Source: Zerene cesonia
Taxonomy: Eukaryota > Arthropoda > Insecta > Lepidoptera > Pieridae
NCBI RefSeq assembly: GCF_012273895.1
Contig: NC_052114.1
Coordinates: 2,170,001-2,234,000 of the forward strand
DNA: 64,000 nt
Direction of reading: 5' to 3'
Part shown: positions 24,401 through 38,100 of the stretch, in pieces
Layout of the letters: every line of letters starts with the position of its first letter
Numbering within the stretch: position 1 is the stretch's first letter
Translations under genes and position numbers: made by a program
The notes under the pieces: generated by a model
The model's input: only the letters and a program-made list of their open reading frames with translations
Told to the model about the DNA's origin: nothing
Databases searched by the model: none

Positions 24401-26188
24401 TAATGTTTCTTTAATACAAGATGAACATATTTTGTCCCAGTATGCAATTATTACATTATATAAGAATTAAATAAAAGAAAATTTTATATAAATAGACCAT
24501 TTATTAGGTAGGGCATTAAATCTGTACAATATATTCCACCTCTAAGATAAAATATCCATACTCATAAGTATTATAATATACGAACAGTGTATTAGGGCGT
24601 CTGTCGACCAATACTGTACATGACAATTCTAAAACAGCCAATTTATATGATTACTAAATACACTTAAATATCAACTTTAACTGCTACAGATTCAGGCTGA
24701 GAGACCCCCTAATTAACAATAACCTAAACTGTAACATGATAATAAATTTACAAGGAATACTCCATTAAAATTACCATTTAAACAACTATATTGGAAAGAA
24801 CTCATAGATTATCTGTGGTTTAAAAAAATCACATGTATAGATAATCCTAGCAAATATTCATTCGATTTTTGAAAGTACAATTTAAAAATAAATAAATTAT
24901 AACAAATAACCCAAACACATACATAATTTATCACCATGAAATTTACATGAGCTGCGATCAAATCATTATCTTTTGAAATTGTTAAGCGCATTTCATAAAA
25001 CAATTATAAACAAATCAAATACATTCCAATATTTTTCAATACAAGAGAATAGACCGAGCTGGTTATTCAAAGGTGAATGATAACAAGTTTAAATTATTAG
25101 ATACATGAAAATATACATCATGTTGTTCAATTGTGTATACTAAAATGAGTGATTTTCCCGAACACATCCCAAATTGAATAAACAACGATTCATATTTTTT
25201 TAGAATTGTGTATTTATTTATCTCAATATTAAGTTTATAGAATGTTTCAAAACACCAAAACTTTAAAACTAAAAGGTCCCTAATTTTTGATATCCAGGTA
25301 TGTAAATTTTTCTAAATAACATTTCTATTGCTAAAATAAAGACAGTCACATGTTAAAATTCGATACCTATCTAATACCCAGTCTATTCCCTTTTTTTAAT
25401 TTATGTATAAAGGGCATTTTACAAACTAAGGAGTCTTTATGTTTATATATAGTTAACTCTGCCAACTCAGAATCATTTAATCTTGACTGGCATACATCAA
25501 GTTTTTAATATAAAACCTTAACAAACTTAAATTTTTTCTGCATTTTGTTCATAAAAACTTTACACCAGATTAAAGAACAATAACATTAAGCAATTAATCT
25601 TCCCTATTGTCTCTTTTGTTATGTCGCTCTTGCTAGAGCGGTTATGGTTTTCATATGGTATGGGGGTAGTTGTAACCAACTTCACATTTCATCACACATT
25701 AAAATATATATTGTTGTTTAATAAATATTATAATTAGCTCAATTATTGCATGTGATACCCCTCTTTCTAAACAATAACAATTAATTAGATTATATTGTTT
25801 CAAAGCAAATTTCACTTGAACATTGCTGGGACACAGCTGTTACGCTATAAAAGTGTGATAGATAAAATTGATTTATCTATTACGCTTTCACAGTCTAACA
25901 GCTGATTAAATATATAAATTTTCCATCAATATCATTTATAACCCAAAATTAAACATGAGCAGTTTGTTTTACAAAATTGATGGAAAAATGCAAAACATTT
26001 GCAGAATGCAGAGATTAAAATTACAAATGTATGTATTTCATAAACCTAAGTTTGATTATACATTTGTAGCCGTTATCAAAAACTTACCATCTCAATACAT
26101 ATAATAAAAACTTGATGCCACCAAATCACAACACACATTTCACTATAGGTCCATATAACACACACTGTTTATTCACTGTCACACTAGA

Positions 26189-29100
26189 TTATTTCACTTG
26201 CGTCTTGATGTGTTGCAAGAACTCATAGTATGAGAATGCGGACTCAACTCTGTCCTCTATGAGTCGTTCGGTGAAACGCGATCGTGTTGGCGAGTTATCT
26301 CTGTGAATATAAAGGGTAGGTTTAGGGTATTTTATTAACTTTAGAGTGTTTAATATTATATACACATACATAATAAGTTTTATAATAAATAAATAATTAA
26401 ATTTATTAAATAATAGGTTTTAAATAAGTGTGTATTGGCACATGGTAAATAAAGACAATGCCTAGCAAAAAGAAAAAAATATTTATTATAATTTAATAGA
26501 TAACATGATGGGAGACCATTAGTTAAAATTTGCATATAATCACAATACAACAGTGTGACACAGTTGTGCCAAAAGCAGGTACCTTTTGTTGTTGTGGTTT
26601 TGTCAAAGGTAACATTAATAACAATGTGTTTATACACATATGTTTCACTGTGTTAGAATGTTCAAATTCATATGAGCATTTTTATACTAATCTTCCACAT
26701 ATATCAAACAAAACCATTCAGCATTACATACCTGAATACAACAATATTAGACGGGTATGGGCGATCGTCATTGAGCTTCTCTATAAACGCGTGTAATAGC
26801 TCGTTACCATCATTCTCCAACTTAGGTATGCTCATAGCTTCGTCGGGTAGTTGCGAGAATGCCGTTACGCCAAACACCTCTGAGAGGAAAGCGGGGCTAA
26901 CCGCGTTGCAAACATATATCATCATTGTTTCACCGTCGTCTAAGAGATAGGCGCCGTTCAGATTGATCCTAGAACATATTGTTAAAAGTTATTTTAGTAC
27001 TATGTGTTTGCATACAACAAGGTAATTTCTTGGTATGGAAAAATTCCGTGGAGTTTCATCTGATTTCTAGAAAAAATGTATGCCGTCAGTATGATTTGCA
27101 ATTTTGAAAATCACAACTACATGTTGCGTGCAGAGTCCTAAGTCTGTATCGTGCAATTAAGTTCGTCGAGTCAAGGTCTTCAATGACCCCGACAAGTACG
27201 GGTTCAAAGTACACCAGCTGTTTGTGTAATGTAATATTGTGTAATCTTATATATCTCGCAAATGGTACACAAGATTGTGTACCATACGAAGTGTAGTATA
27301 CCGAAAAACGTTACGAATCCTACTAATCCTACTATCCTATTTCCTGCTAATATTATAAATGCGAAAGTTTTGTAAGGATGTGTTTATGTTTGTTGCTCTT
27401 TCACGCAAAAACTACTGAATCGATTGCAATTAAATTTGCTTGTAGCTAGCTGGACAACTGGAATAACATATAGGCAACTTTTTATCCCGATATTCCTACG
27501 GGATACGGACTGACGCGGATGAAACTGCGGGGCGCAGCCAGTATTCAATATATTGCGTTGTATCGCTTAAGGATTTCAAGTATAACTAGAGTTATAGATC
27601 TGACAGTAAACGTGACAGCGTTAATGTATAGATAGTTGTAGAGACAACGATAGAGGCGTACTTTGACATGTTGTGTGTAAATTGTATTCAGTGGTAGAGT
27701 CGGGGGTAAAGAGGTGTGTAAACCTTAAAAATAATTATAGAGCATGCAGTGCAGCGGTGTGTAGAATGCATAAAGTCTGAGTGGTGGAGTCAGCACAAAA
27801 GGCGCGTCTCAGTATAAAGCGTCTGTATGATTAGAGGTGTAGAGCGAGCGTCACCTCTCGGACGTGAGCTGCATGCGCGGCGGGTGGGGCAGCTGCTCGT
27901 CGTCGTCGCGCTGCACGTATTGCGCGAGCGTGTGTATGGGGTACAGGTCGGGGTACACGAGCCGCAGCAGCTGCGCCAGCGGCAGGCACTTGAGCTCGCA
28001 CATCGCCGCGACGCGCTCGTCCAGCCGGGTCGACGTGCCGGTGCGGAGCGCTTTCTGCAATTAAAATATTATTCAACGTTTTGTTTTCGAGACGCTCATT
28101 TGACCGTATATATATGGCAAGCCAGACAGACGGGCAACGTAAAGAGTTGCGTAACGAAGAAGTTATCACTTCAAAAATCAAAATAAATTCCAGTTGGTTA
28201 GATTATACATTTACGTTATTTTGATGTATGTATTAAAAAGCAAGTATACAGCACATCAGGCGCACAGCTTATCTTATAGTTATGCGAGCGGGTAGAGTGA
28301 CACTACACTATTGACTTGGGTTATGGCTCTACATAGCGCAACATAAGCAGCAGTAGAGCAACACGGGGTACCGTCTTGAGCAGCGCGAGCAGGTAGAGCG
28401 GCAGCAGGCGCAGCGCGCGCGGCGCGAAGAGCGCGGGCGCGGCGGGGCCGGCGGGCAGCGAGTGCGCGAGCCGCGCCGCGCCGAGCACGTCCACGGCCAC
28501 CGTCATCAGCGCCTCGCGCGCCTCCGCCATCGACGCCGACACGCACCGGTCCACCGCTGCCGACACCATGCAACACGGTTGTGTCAATATATGGGAATAC
28601 ATTGGATCAATGGGAACAATGTTGACTTTCTTTTTACACGCTTTTTATTAGCTTCACCTGTATGTTTGTTTGTAACCGACTTCTTTGGGCGCGATTTTGA
28701 CCCACTTTTAAACGGCCAGATTTCGTTCAAACTTTGTAGTGTTATTGAGGACCGATGACAATACACTAATTTGATAAAATTATTCCATTTTTCAATTTGC
28801 AAAATATGATAAAAGCGTGTTTTTTAGTTTTTTTAAACTATTATAATATATTATTTTATACAGAAATTAAGCTATAAAACTTGTCAAAAACCATTAACCA
28901 ATCCGTGTATTTAGTGTTTGATTAAACAACCAAACTATCTATGCTTGATCGAACGTACGTACGCCGTTCATAAAAAATAAAAAAAATACAGCATTACATA
29001 CACGCCTCACAAACCGAATTGAACTTTGAAAAGACAATTTGTAGTAATAATTGTTAAATCAGAACTAACAAAAAAGTCCCAATTTTAAGTACAACTAGGC

Positions 29101-32100
29101 ACGTTTTCATATTTATTCCTATTGGGAATATAAATAACAGTAATTGTACCCATTTTGCTAAGCAGTCCCACGATGCAGTGCTGGTCAGCGGCGTGCAACA
29201 CGTCGGGTAACGTGTTCGCTATCGGTATGGCCATCGTGTGCACGCGTATCCTTCTCTCACCTGTAAAAACGTTTTCAATAATTAGGCAACCTAAGTTCTA
29301 GATAAGCATGTTTTTTATTTATACTAGACTGTACTAGAATTACATAGTTTGATAATAGCGGAAGGGAGGGAGAGGAATCCTCCCCGATTTGGTATACCAC
29401 CTTGCTACTGATAAAGATGAGCTCAGCTTATTGCAGGCATGATGCAGGCCTTCCATCGGTTCATCGATAGCCAGCTACATGACGAAGTCTACATCTGGTA
29501 ATATATTGGGATTCGAACAAAGACATCGAATCAGTACTCTAGTGGATCTGTCTCACGAATATTTTTTGTGTGCACCTACCCTTACTTTTGGTAAATATGA
29601 ACTTCTCACTCAATAAATTCACTAGTCAGATGTTTACAAAGACATTTTTAGTAGGTGGGGGGTGTACTCACCCTTACTACTTGTATAGAGCAGCGCAGCC
29701 TGGAAGCAAGCGTGTTGCAGGTCTCCCAGCGACTCGTCGATGGCCAGCTGCATGCCAAAACCTGCATCTGGTGACACGTTGGGTAACGAGAGCAGGTCGG
29801 TGGAACGCACGAAGAAGTTGCCGTGGAACGTATGGATTGATATGCCCCTGTAATTACAAAATTTTATAGAATAGTAGAAAAAAACGTTAAGACCACCAAT
29901 AGTTTAAATGTATTCTTATGTTATGTTCATTTCAGTGTTCGGTGGTCGTGGCAGTATCATATTTAAAGCAATAATTATAAAATNNNNNNNNNNNNNNNNN
30001 NNNNNNNNNNNNNNNNNNNNNNNNNNNNNNNNNNNNNNNNNNNNNNNNNNNNNNNNNNNNNNNNNNNNNNNNNNNNNNNNNNNNNNNNNNNNNNNNNNNN
30101 NNNNNNNNNNNNNNNNNNNNNNNNNNNNNNNNNNNNNNNNNNNNNNNNNNNNNNNNNNNNNNNNNNNNNNNNNNNNNNNNNNNNNNNNNNNNNNNNNNNN
30201 NNNNNNNNNNNNNNNNNNNNNNNNNNNNNNNNNNNNNNNNNNNNNNNNNNNNNNNNNNNNNNNNNNNNNNNNNNNNNNNNNNNNNNNNNNNNNNNNNNNN
30301 NNNNNNNNNNNNNNNNNNNNNNNNNNNNNNNNNNNNNNNNNNNNNNNNNNNNNNNNNNNNNNNNNNNNNNNNNNNNNNNNNNNNNNNNNNNNNNNNNNNN
30401 NNNNNNNNNNNNNNNNNNNNNNNNNNNNNNNNNNNNNNNNNNNNNNNNNNNNNNNNNNNNNNNNNNNNNNNNNNNNNNNNNNNNNNNNNNNNNNNNNNNN
30501 NNNNNNNNNNNNNNNNNNNNNNNNNNNNNNNNNNNNNNNNNNNNNNNNNNNNNNNNNNNNNNNNNNNNNNNNNNNNNNNNNNNNNNNNNNNNNNNNNNNN
30601 NNNNNNNNNNNNNNNNNNNNNNNNNNNNNNNNNNNNNNNNNNNNNNNNNNNNNNNNNNNNNNNNNNNNNNNNNNNNNNNNNNNNNNNNNNNNNNNNNNNN
30701 NNNNNNNNNNNNNNNNNNNNNNNNNNNNNNNNNNNNNNNNNNNNNNNNNNNNNNNNNNNNNNNNNNNNNNNNNNNNNNNNNNNNNNNNNNNNNNNNNNNN
30801 NNNNNNNNNNNNNNNNNNNNNNNNNNNNNNNNNNNNNNNNNNNNNNNNNNNNNNNNNNNNNNNNNNNNNNNNNNNNNNNNNNNNNNNNNNNNNNNNNNNN
30901 NNNNNNNNNNNNNNNNNNNNNNNNNNNNNNNNNNNNNNNNNNNNNNNNNNNNNNNNNNNNNNNNNNNNNNNNNNNNNNNNNNNTAAAAATTATTTTATAG
31001 TTTTTAGTTTGACGTGCTTTAAAAGCGTGTTTTTTAGTTTTTTAAAACTATTTTTATTTGTTTATACCCGACTGTACTAGAATTACATAGTTTGATAATA
31101 GCGGGAGGGAGGGAGAGGAATCCTCCCCGATTTCGTATACCACCTTGCTACTGATAAAGATGAGCTCAGCTTATTGCAGGCATGATGCAGGCCTTCCATC
31201 GGTTCATCGATGGCCAGCTACATGACGAAGTCTACATCTGGTGATACATTGGGATTCGGACAAAGACATCAGATCAGTACTCTAGTGGATCTGTCCCTCG
31301 AATATGATTTTGTATGCACCTAGGGTAGGGTACTTTTGGTAAGTATGAACTTTTCCCTCTATAATCTCACTAGTCAGATGCTACTGGTTTTGAAACCTTT
31401 TAGTTGAAAAGCAGAGTAGGTGGGGGGAGGGGAGGTGTACTCACCCTTACTACTTGTATAGAGCAGCGCAGCCTGGAAGCAAGCGTGTTGCAGGTCTCCC
31501 AGCGACTCGTCGATGGCCAGCTGCATGCCAAAACCTGCATCTGGTGACACGTTGGGTAACGAGAGCAGGTCGGTGGAACGCACGAAGAAGTTGCCGTGGA
31601 ACGTATGGATTGATATGCCCCTGTAATTACAAAATTTTATAGAATAGTAGAAAAAAACGTTAAGACCACCAATAGTTTAAATGTATTCTTATGTTATGTT
31701 CATTTCAGTGTTCGGTGGTCGTGGCAGTATCATATTTAAAGCAATAATTATAAAATAAAATATAAGAGTATAACACACAAAATCATTGAGAGTAATAAAT
31801 ATATTTCACAAATCAAACAATCATCTACATTAATATTACACAGAAAGATTTGTATTATTCTATGACGCAACATATAAACTCATAAATTGCTCAAATAGTC
31901 AATCTTAAAAAAATCTTTACTTTTAGAAAACTACATCTTTACCTGGCAACATAGATCATTTTTATTATTACGGATCAGCCTAGCCAGTATATAAACCCAC
32001 CCACGCTCATATATTTGGCTTATTTTTTTTTTGGCCTATTAAAAGCTCGCCATACCTAGTGCAGCGCACGCGCATGACCGCCTCGAAGCCGATCTTGCGG

Positions 32101-35100
32101 GTGAGGTAGCGCGCGAGCAGCGCGGCCAGCTTGGCCGCCTGCCACGCGCGCGCGCCCAGGAACACCGGCATGTGGTACACCGTGCCCGCGCTGAACTTGC
32201 TCATGCCGCCTGAGCGCGACCATACAAAAACCTTATTATATCTGTCCAATTATTTTTTTTATGGCATCATCGGGAATGGAGCTAGTGGGTCGCCTGATAG
32301 TAAGCGATACCACCGCATGAACATTTGGAGAGGCGTAAAGTCCATTGTAGACGTTACGCCTATGCAAATGGATTGCCTGCTATAAATTGAAAAGGAATTA
32401 AGAAAGGATTGACGAGAGAAATAAAGGAAAAAGACTGGTTAGGATAAGAAAGAGGATATGGGTCTCCCGCTCCCCCATTCACCGAAGGAAATACAGCAGC
32501 ATGCAACTATTTCATGCCGGTCTCCTTTGGGGGTGTGGTACTTCCCCGGTGCGGGCTGGCTCAATTCGTACTGAATCTATACTAATATTATAAAGCTGAA
32601 GAGTGTTTGTTTGATTGAGCCTCCTAATTCAAAAACTAAATTGAGTTTAGTTCAACTTCATTGAATGCTATCCATTGAATTGAATAGTATTAAAATGAGT
32701 TTAAATCATAAGTATTCGGAAAAAGTAATCCAGGAAACTCGCCCAATTAAAAAAAAACGTTATCGTTTAATATGCTAGCCTCTACATTTCGTATACAATA
32801 TATCGGCTTATAAAGCACACATAGTATATCAGCCCCCCTCACATCCCAGCACTCACTCAACGTGGCCAGGTCGCAGTACTGCGAGCTGAGCAGGAACAGG
32901 TCGACGGCCACCTGCGCGCCGCTGCAGTCGAGCGCGAGCCGCTTGTAGAAGTCGGTGGCTGGACTCAGATGCTGCACGTCCTTGGAGGAACGCGCGTTCG
33001 GGTCCTCTCTGTGGGGAAAATTGGAGTTATGGACGTGAAAGATAATAAAACAAATTGTTTTTTTTCTCGTGTCATAGCGGGCAACTGAGCTGGCGATTCA
33101 CCTGATGGTAAGCGATCACCACCGCCCATGAATATTTGAAGAGATATTAGTGCCTTTGCGAATGCGCTGCCCGCTTTAAAGCAGAGTGAGATAAGGAAAG
33201 TATTGACGATTGGAAAGTACGAATGGACCTGGGAAGGATGAGGAAAAGGAATCGGGCCTCCGGCTACCCCCAGCCCCCTTCGACGTAAGAAACATAGTAG
33301 CATGCTAGAAGCATGCTACTAAATGGACGGTTTATCGGAATTCTACGTCGTTTATCTACAATTTCGTTTCAAACTTTGGAAAAAAATTAACATAGACATT
33401 GGAATTACACACACACAAGAAAAGTGTATGTTCGATAGATATTTCTTTCAAAAAGATAATAATTACCGTGATTGGAGAGCTCCTGGTCCAATGTTTGGTA
33501 AACATGTCTGGAATACTGTTATTCTGCCACCTGTGGGAGCCTAAAAAGAAATAAAAAATATGTCTAAGAATTTGCGAAAGATACATAGAAAATATACATT
33601 TTCTAAATGTCGGTATTTAGTTAAATTCATTCATTCGACAAGGGTGCCACGTTTATTAACATTGATTAATTTTATCAACAATGATATCATTCCTCTGGAA
33701 ATTATCTTTGAACACGCAGGCAAAGCCGTGGGTTGTACTAACTTTCTGCTAAATACCCTAACGATCAATTCCTACTAAATTAAGCGGCACAAAACAGCCT
33801 TACGAGCGCTATATAGTAGGAAATGTACGTGTAGGAGGTACACTTCTTTACTCAAACATTTATGAACTTTTCGACCATGTTCACAAGATTCAAAATGCTC
33901 TGAAGTTGTTAGCTGAAACATGTATGTACACTCGTTTGCTCAAACTACTATAAACTTTACGACCACGCGCATAAAGTACAAAATGCTCTGCCGTATTCAG
34001 CTGAAACATATATGTACACTCCTATACTCAAACAACTATAAACTTTATATTCATGTACACAAGAGACAAGATACTCTGAATTTGTTAGCTGAAACATTTA
34101 TGTGCACTTCTTCGCTCAAACGACTATGAACTTTACGACCATGTACACAAGAGACAAAAAGCTCTGTAGTTGTTTCCTAAAACATGTATGTACACATCTT
34201 CGCTGAAACGACTATGAACTTTACGATCATGCGAATAAGATACAAAATTGTCTGTAGTTGTTAGCTGACATATTGTAATCACCATGAGCTTGTAGGCGGC
34301 CTGCAGCGCGGCGCCGAGCGCGGAGGCGGGCGCGCCGGGCGCGGCGAACCGGTCCGGCAGCAGCGCGAGCAGCTCGCGCACCATCTCGCGGTGCTCGCCG
34401 AGGTTCACCAGCAGCGACTCCGGCGACGGCAGGAACACCTCTGTCGCGCGCGGGCGCGGTTGTGTTATGTGTATATCATTGACGAACAATAGACAAAAAA
34501 ACTTATATATCTATAAAACGTGAAGAAATAAAAGGTTTTTATATTTTTACTACTTTAAAACGGAAAAGAAGTATTAAAAGATTATATCTGTAAAAGTATT
34601 TTCTTTCCTTTGGTCGATAAAGTCATTAAGATTTAAAATACAAGACGCGAAATTGATCTAAATTTAATTTTTGTATTATGTTAAAAATTTGGAAAATGGT
34701 TCTGTCACATAATGAGGGGGTTCGTAAATTTTTACAACCTGTGACATGTGTGTGTGTGATTGGAGAACAAAAGAACCCAATGGATGGATGGGTGGCCCCT
34801 AAGTTTGAAATACATACCATCAATGTCCAACACTGTCATCTCCTTCGGCTTGGTGAGGTCGTCGCTCATAAGATAGTAGTGTATGTGCGCGTCGTAGCAA
34901 ATGAAACCGATTTGCGTACGCGCATCCCCCGGCAATTGTTCCAAGTTCGATTTTAGAACGTCGCAGACGATCTGAAATAAAAAACACATCTATAAGATAT
35001 TTATCTATAAGAAAAACATCTGTTTTTTCTCATAATTATTAGTTTCATATAATAATTTTTTATTATTTCTTATCTAGACATATTGAGCAACAAACAAAAT

Positions 35101-38100
35101 ACGAAACAAGCCAGAAATTACACATTTAATATAAGACAGAGCTATTTTTACGAAGCAAATAAAAAAGAGCGACATATCTGATTTATTGTGACACAATGTA
35201 GTACTAAGTAAGTACGTTACACAATGATAAAAGAAAGAAAGAAAATACGTTTATTTATCATGATGATGTTAGTAGAGACGACGCTGACGAGACGGTGGTG
35301 TGATGGTCTTGAATGTCGAATCACAGGTACCCCACCTTGCACTTAACCTATACACTTACTCATGACACTTACACGTAAATACCCCGACTCTCTCGCGATC
35401 TGCGACACGTCGAACAGGATCAGACATACGCAGCGTCCGCAGCTTATACTCACTGGGCGCTATGAACTCAATGGTGGTATGTAAGGTACCCCTACCCCAC
35501 TTTCCACGTATACCAGTACACTTACACCAATACACTCACAGCAAAACAAGACAATCAAATAGCCCGACTCTCTCGACTCCCCTCTCCGACAGTGTTACCA
35601 ACTCTCAGAAATATTTAACCCTAACTCTAAGTCAAAACCCCCTAAAACTGCGTCAATTATTTGAAAATCCCCCTAAAAATAATATTCAATCAAAAAAATA
35701 TAATAAGTAATATTCAGTAACATTTGTTAATGCTTTTTATTTATAAATTAACTAATACATTAAAAATTATGTCAGTTTTCTCTGAAGAGTCAGAATTTTT
35801 AAAATTATACATGTTAACATTGAATAAACTTAACATTTTAGAAGATGGAGTGAATGTTGTGCAAGATCCACCATTACGAATTAATGTGAAAAATAAATTT
35901 AATTGATTATTGCATTGGATAGTTCTATTATATTCAGAATATTATATATTCAGAAAAACCCTAAAAATACCCCTAAACATATAAAACCCCTAAAAAAATC
36001 CCATTCCACTAATTTCCCCCTAAATTTGGGGGGAAAACCCCTAAGTTGGGAACACTGCTCTCCGACACGTCGAACAGGATCAGATACACGGCCAGCTGTG
36101 GCGGCCGCAGCATGTACTCACTGGGCGCTATGAGCTCAATGGTGGAATGTAAGGTACCCCTACCCCACTTTCCACGTTTATCAGTACACTTATACTAATA
36201 CACTTACACCAATACACTTACACGTAAATAGCCCGACTCTCTCGCGATCTGCGACACGTCGAACAGGAACAGATACACGGCCGGCTGCGGCGGCCGCAGC
36301 ATGTACTCGCTGGGCGCTATGAACTCGATGGTCGCGGATTTGATTTCCGGCCGGCGGGTCGGGTCGCCGTACGACTTGCTCACCGGGTCGTACTGGAACT
36401 CTTCGGGCACTGGAATTGTGGAGCGCATATAAGAATTTTTGCTAAATAATTAGAATGTGGAAACAATTTTTAGGAATGAATTTTTTTTTAATGATAGCAG
36501 ACTGTTGGCACAAGAAGTCGCACACATTTTTTATTATTCAGATGGGTTTATAAATATGTAGTTAAAAGCCGATTAAAAAATATATACGTATAACATAACT
36601 TATAATTAACAAGGGTGTTTGCCCTTTCATTGCAGAACTAATAAATGTATGTAATTTAATAAAAAACAAGGAATTATGACAGAACCAACAAATTTTATTT
36701 TTTCATATCTTACTAATCTTACTAATATTATAAATGCGAAAGTTTGTAAGGTGTGTGTGTGTGTGTGTGTTTGTGCTCTTTCACGCAAAAACTACTGAAC
36801 CGATTGCAATGAAATTTGGTACGTAGACAGCTGGACAACTGGAATAACATATAAGCAACTTTTTATCACGATATTCCTACGAGATACGGACTTACGCGGG
36901 TGAAGCCGCGGGGCGCAACTAGTACTTCATATACTCACAATCATTAACCCTATAGCACAGGTTACATTTCCACCGCTTCGCGTCCACAAAGTACACGAAC
37001 GGGTTTATGTACGTGCGGCACGCACGACACCGCACTATTGTAGTACATTGGATCACAGGCAGGTGCTAGAACGATAAATGTGTGATTCATAATAAAATAT
37101 ATGTACCAAAAACAATAATATGGTCCATAGACAAATTAATAATATATTCAATAATATGTATACTTTTAAAAGTTTTCTCCGAAATTGCAGAGACGATAAA
37201 ACACTTTTTAACAATGAATTTACCTTTTGTCAGAAATATATTTTTAATAACAACATTACTTAACGTTTATATAATGTTTTTCATGATCATCACATAACTG
37301 GTAATGCAATGCAAAAATTATGCTAATCTCCTTTCAAATTTATACAAATAGTTTTCATTACATCAGAAAGATGCAATTTTTTTACAAAATTTAACATTAT
37401 AAACACAATATAAATGAGCTTAAAATTACATAAGTACATACTTTTTTGTTCAAAAATGTTAAACATTATGCTAGGTAATCGTTTTACACACGCCATTATA
37501 AGCATTCTCTACAGTTTAACTTTAGTCTACGTATTTATTGATACATACGATATCTACATGGAAAATATGGTGCTTATGTAGAAATCAATGGTTTGATTAT
37601 ACAGATTTTTACACTGCTTTATGAGTCTTCCGATGAGCCAATGTAAATAGTACACTTCAGAACAAGCACTCCAAAGTAAATTTCCAAAGAGCTTTTCAAG
37701 GGACAGCTAACAGAATTTATATCGGATCCGCGGTGGTGTATGGTTCACAAAATACGTGTGTTCATGCACCGGACATAGGTCCGTCGAATAATTGACCGTT
37801 ATCCGTTGAAAAACGGACTCTTTTCAACAGTGCAAACAAATAAAAATATGGTTAGAGATAAAAATGATTATCCTAAAACACAAAATTTTTAAAGTGTAAC
37901 TATAACCAATATTCGTATCAATAAACATCTTGAAACACAATAGATCGAGTTGATGTCAAAGGATACTCACATTCAAATCTTTGAAAGGATGTATTAAAAT
38001 TCCTAAAGGTAATCTTGATTTCTGTAACAGCGAATTGCTTTCTGGTATCCGATTTATTGTACACCGGAATATTCTGTAAAATAAATGCATGACTTAAATA

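Larger units (their letters stand above)
19548..26188. other. Intergenic between convergent P450 and Sec24 3' ends
   Basis: AATAAA signals for the P450 lie just past its stop and near 19641. For Sec24, AATAAA occurs on the minus strand about 16 bp past its stop. Between them are repeats and the two exon-like fragments at 21669 and 23476. Confidence 0.7.
29327..29983. repeat. Left copy of the gap-flanking duplication
   Basis: Direct repeat of 31070-31756, ending exactly at the first N. The pattern (duplicated ends around a fixed-size gap) is typical of unmerged haplotypes. Each copy holds a complete Sec24 exon 10 and a decayed pseudo-exon. Confidence 0.9.
31070..31756. repeat. Right copy of the gap-flanking duplication
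   Basis: Pairs with 29327-29983. The part nearest the exon and its upstream intron is identical; the outer part (31070-31410) differs by scattered substitutions and small indels. It includes a 30-bp net length difference around 31384-31435. Confidence 0.9.
34971..36221. other. Sec24 intron 4 with exon 4 copies and a hAT-like insertion
   Basis: The intron between exon 4 and exon 5 contains two extra partial copies of exon 4 plus adjoining intron, in direct tandem, and a DNA transposon inserted in the second. Listed separately below. Confidence 0.85.

Noticed and set aside
27827..28186. 119-codon plus-strand frame opposite Sec24 exon 13
   Set aside because: It is the antisense shadow of a GC-rich exon whose minus-strand product matches Sec24.
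29930..29970. Plus-strand TTTCAG followed by GTGTTCGGTGGTCGTGGCAG, resembling the Sec24 GGRVSVF block
   Set aside because: Wrong strand and frame; the real block (PTGGRITVFQT) was found as exon 7 at 33540-33467.
29908..31080. 390-codon frame across the N gap
   Set aside because: It is mostly translated N and has no evidential value.
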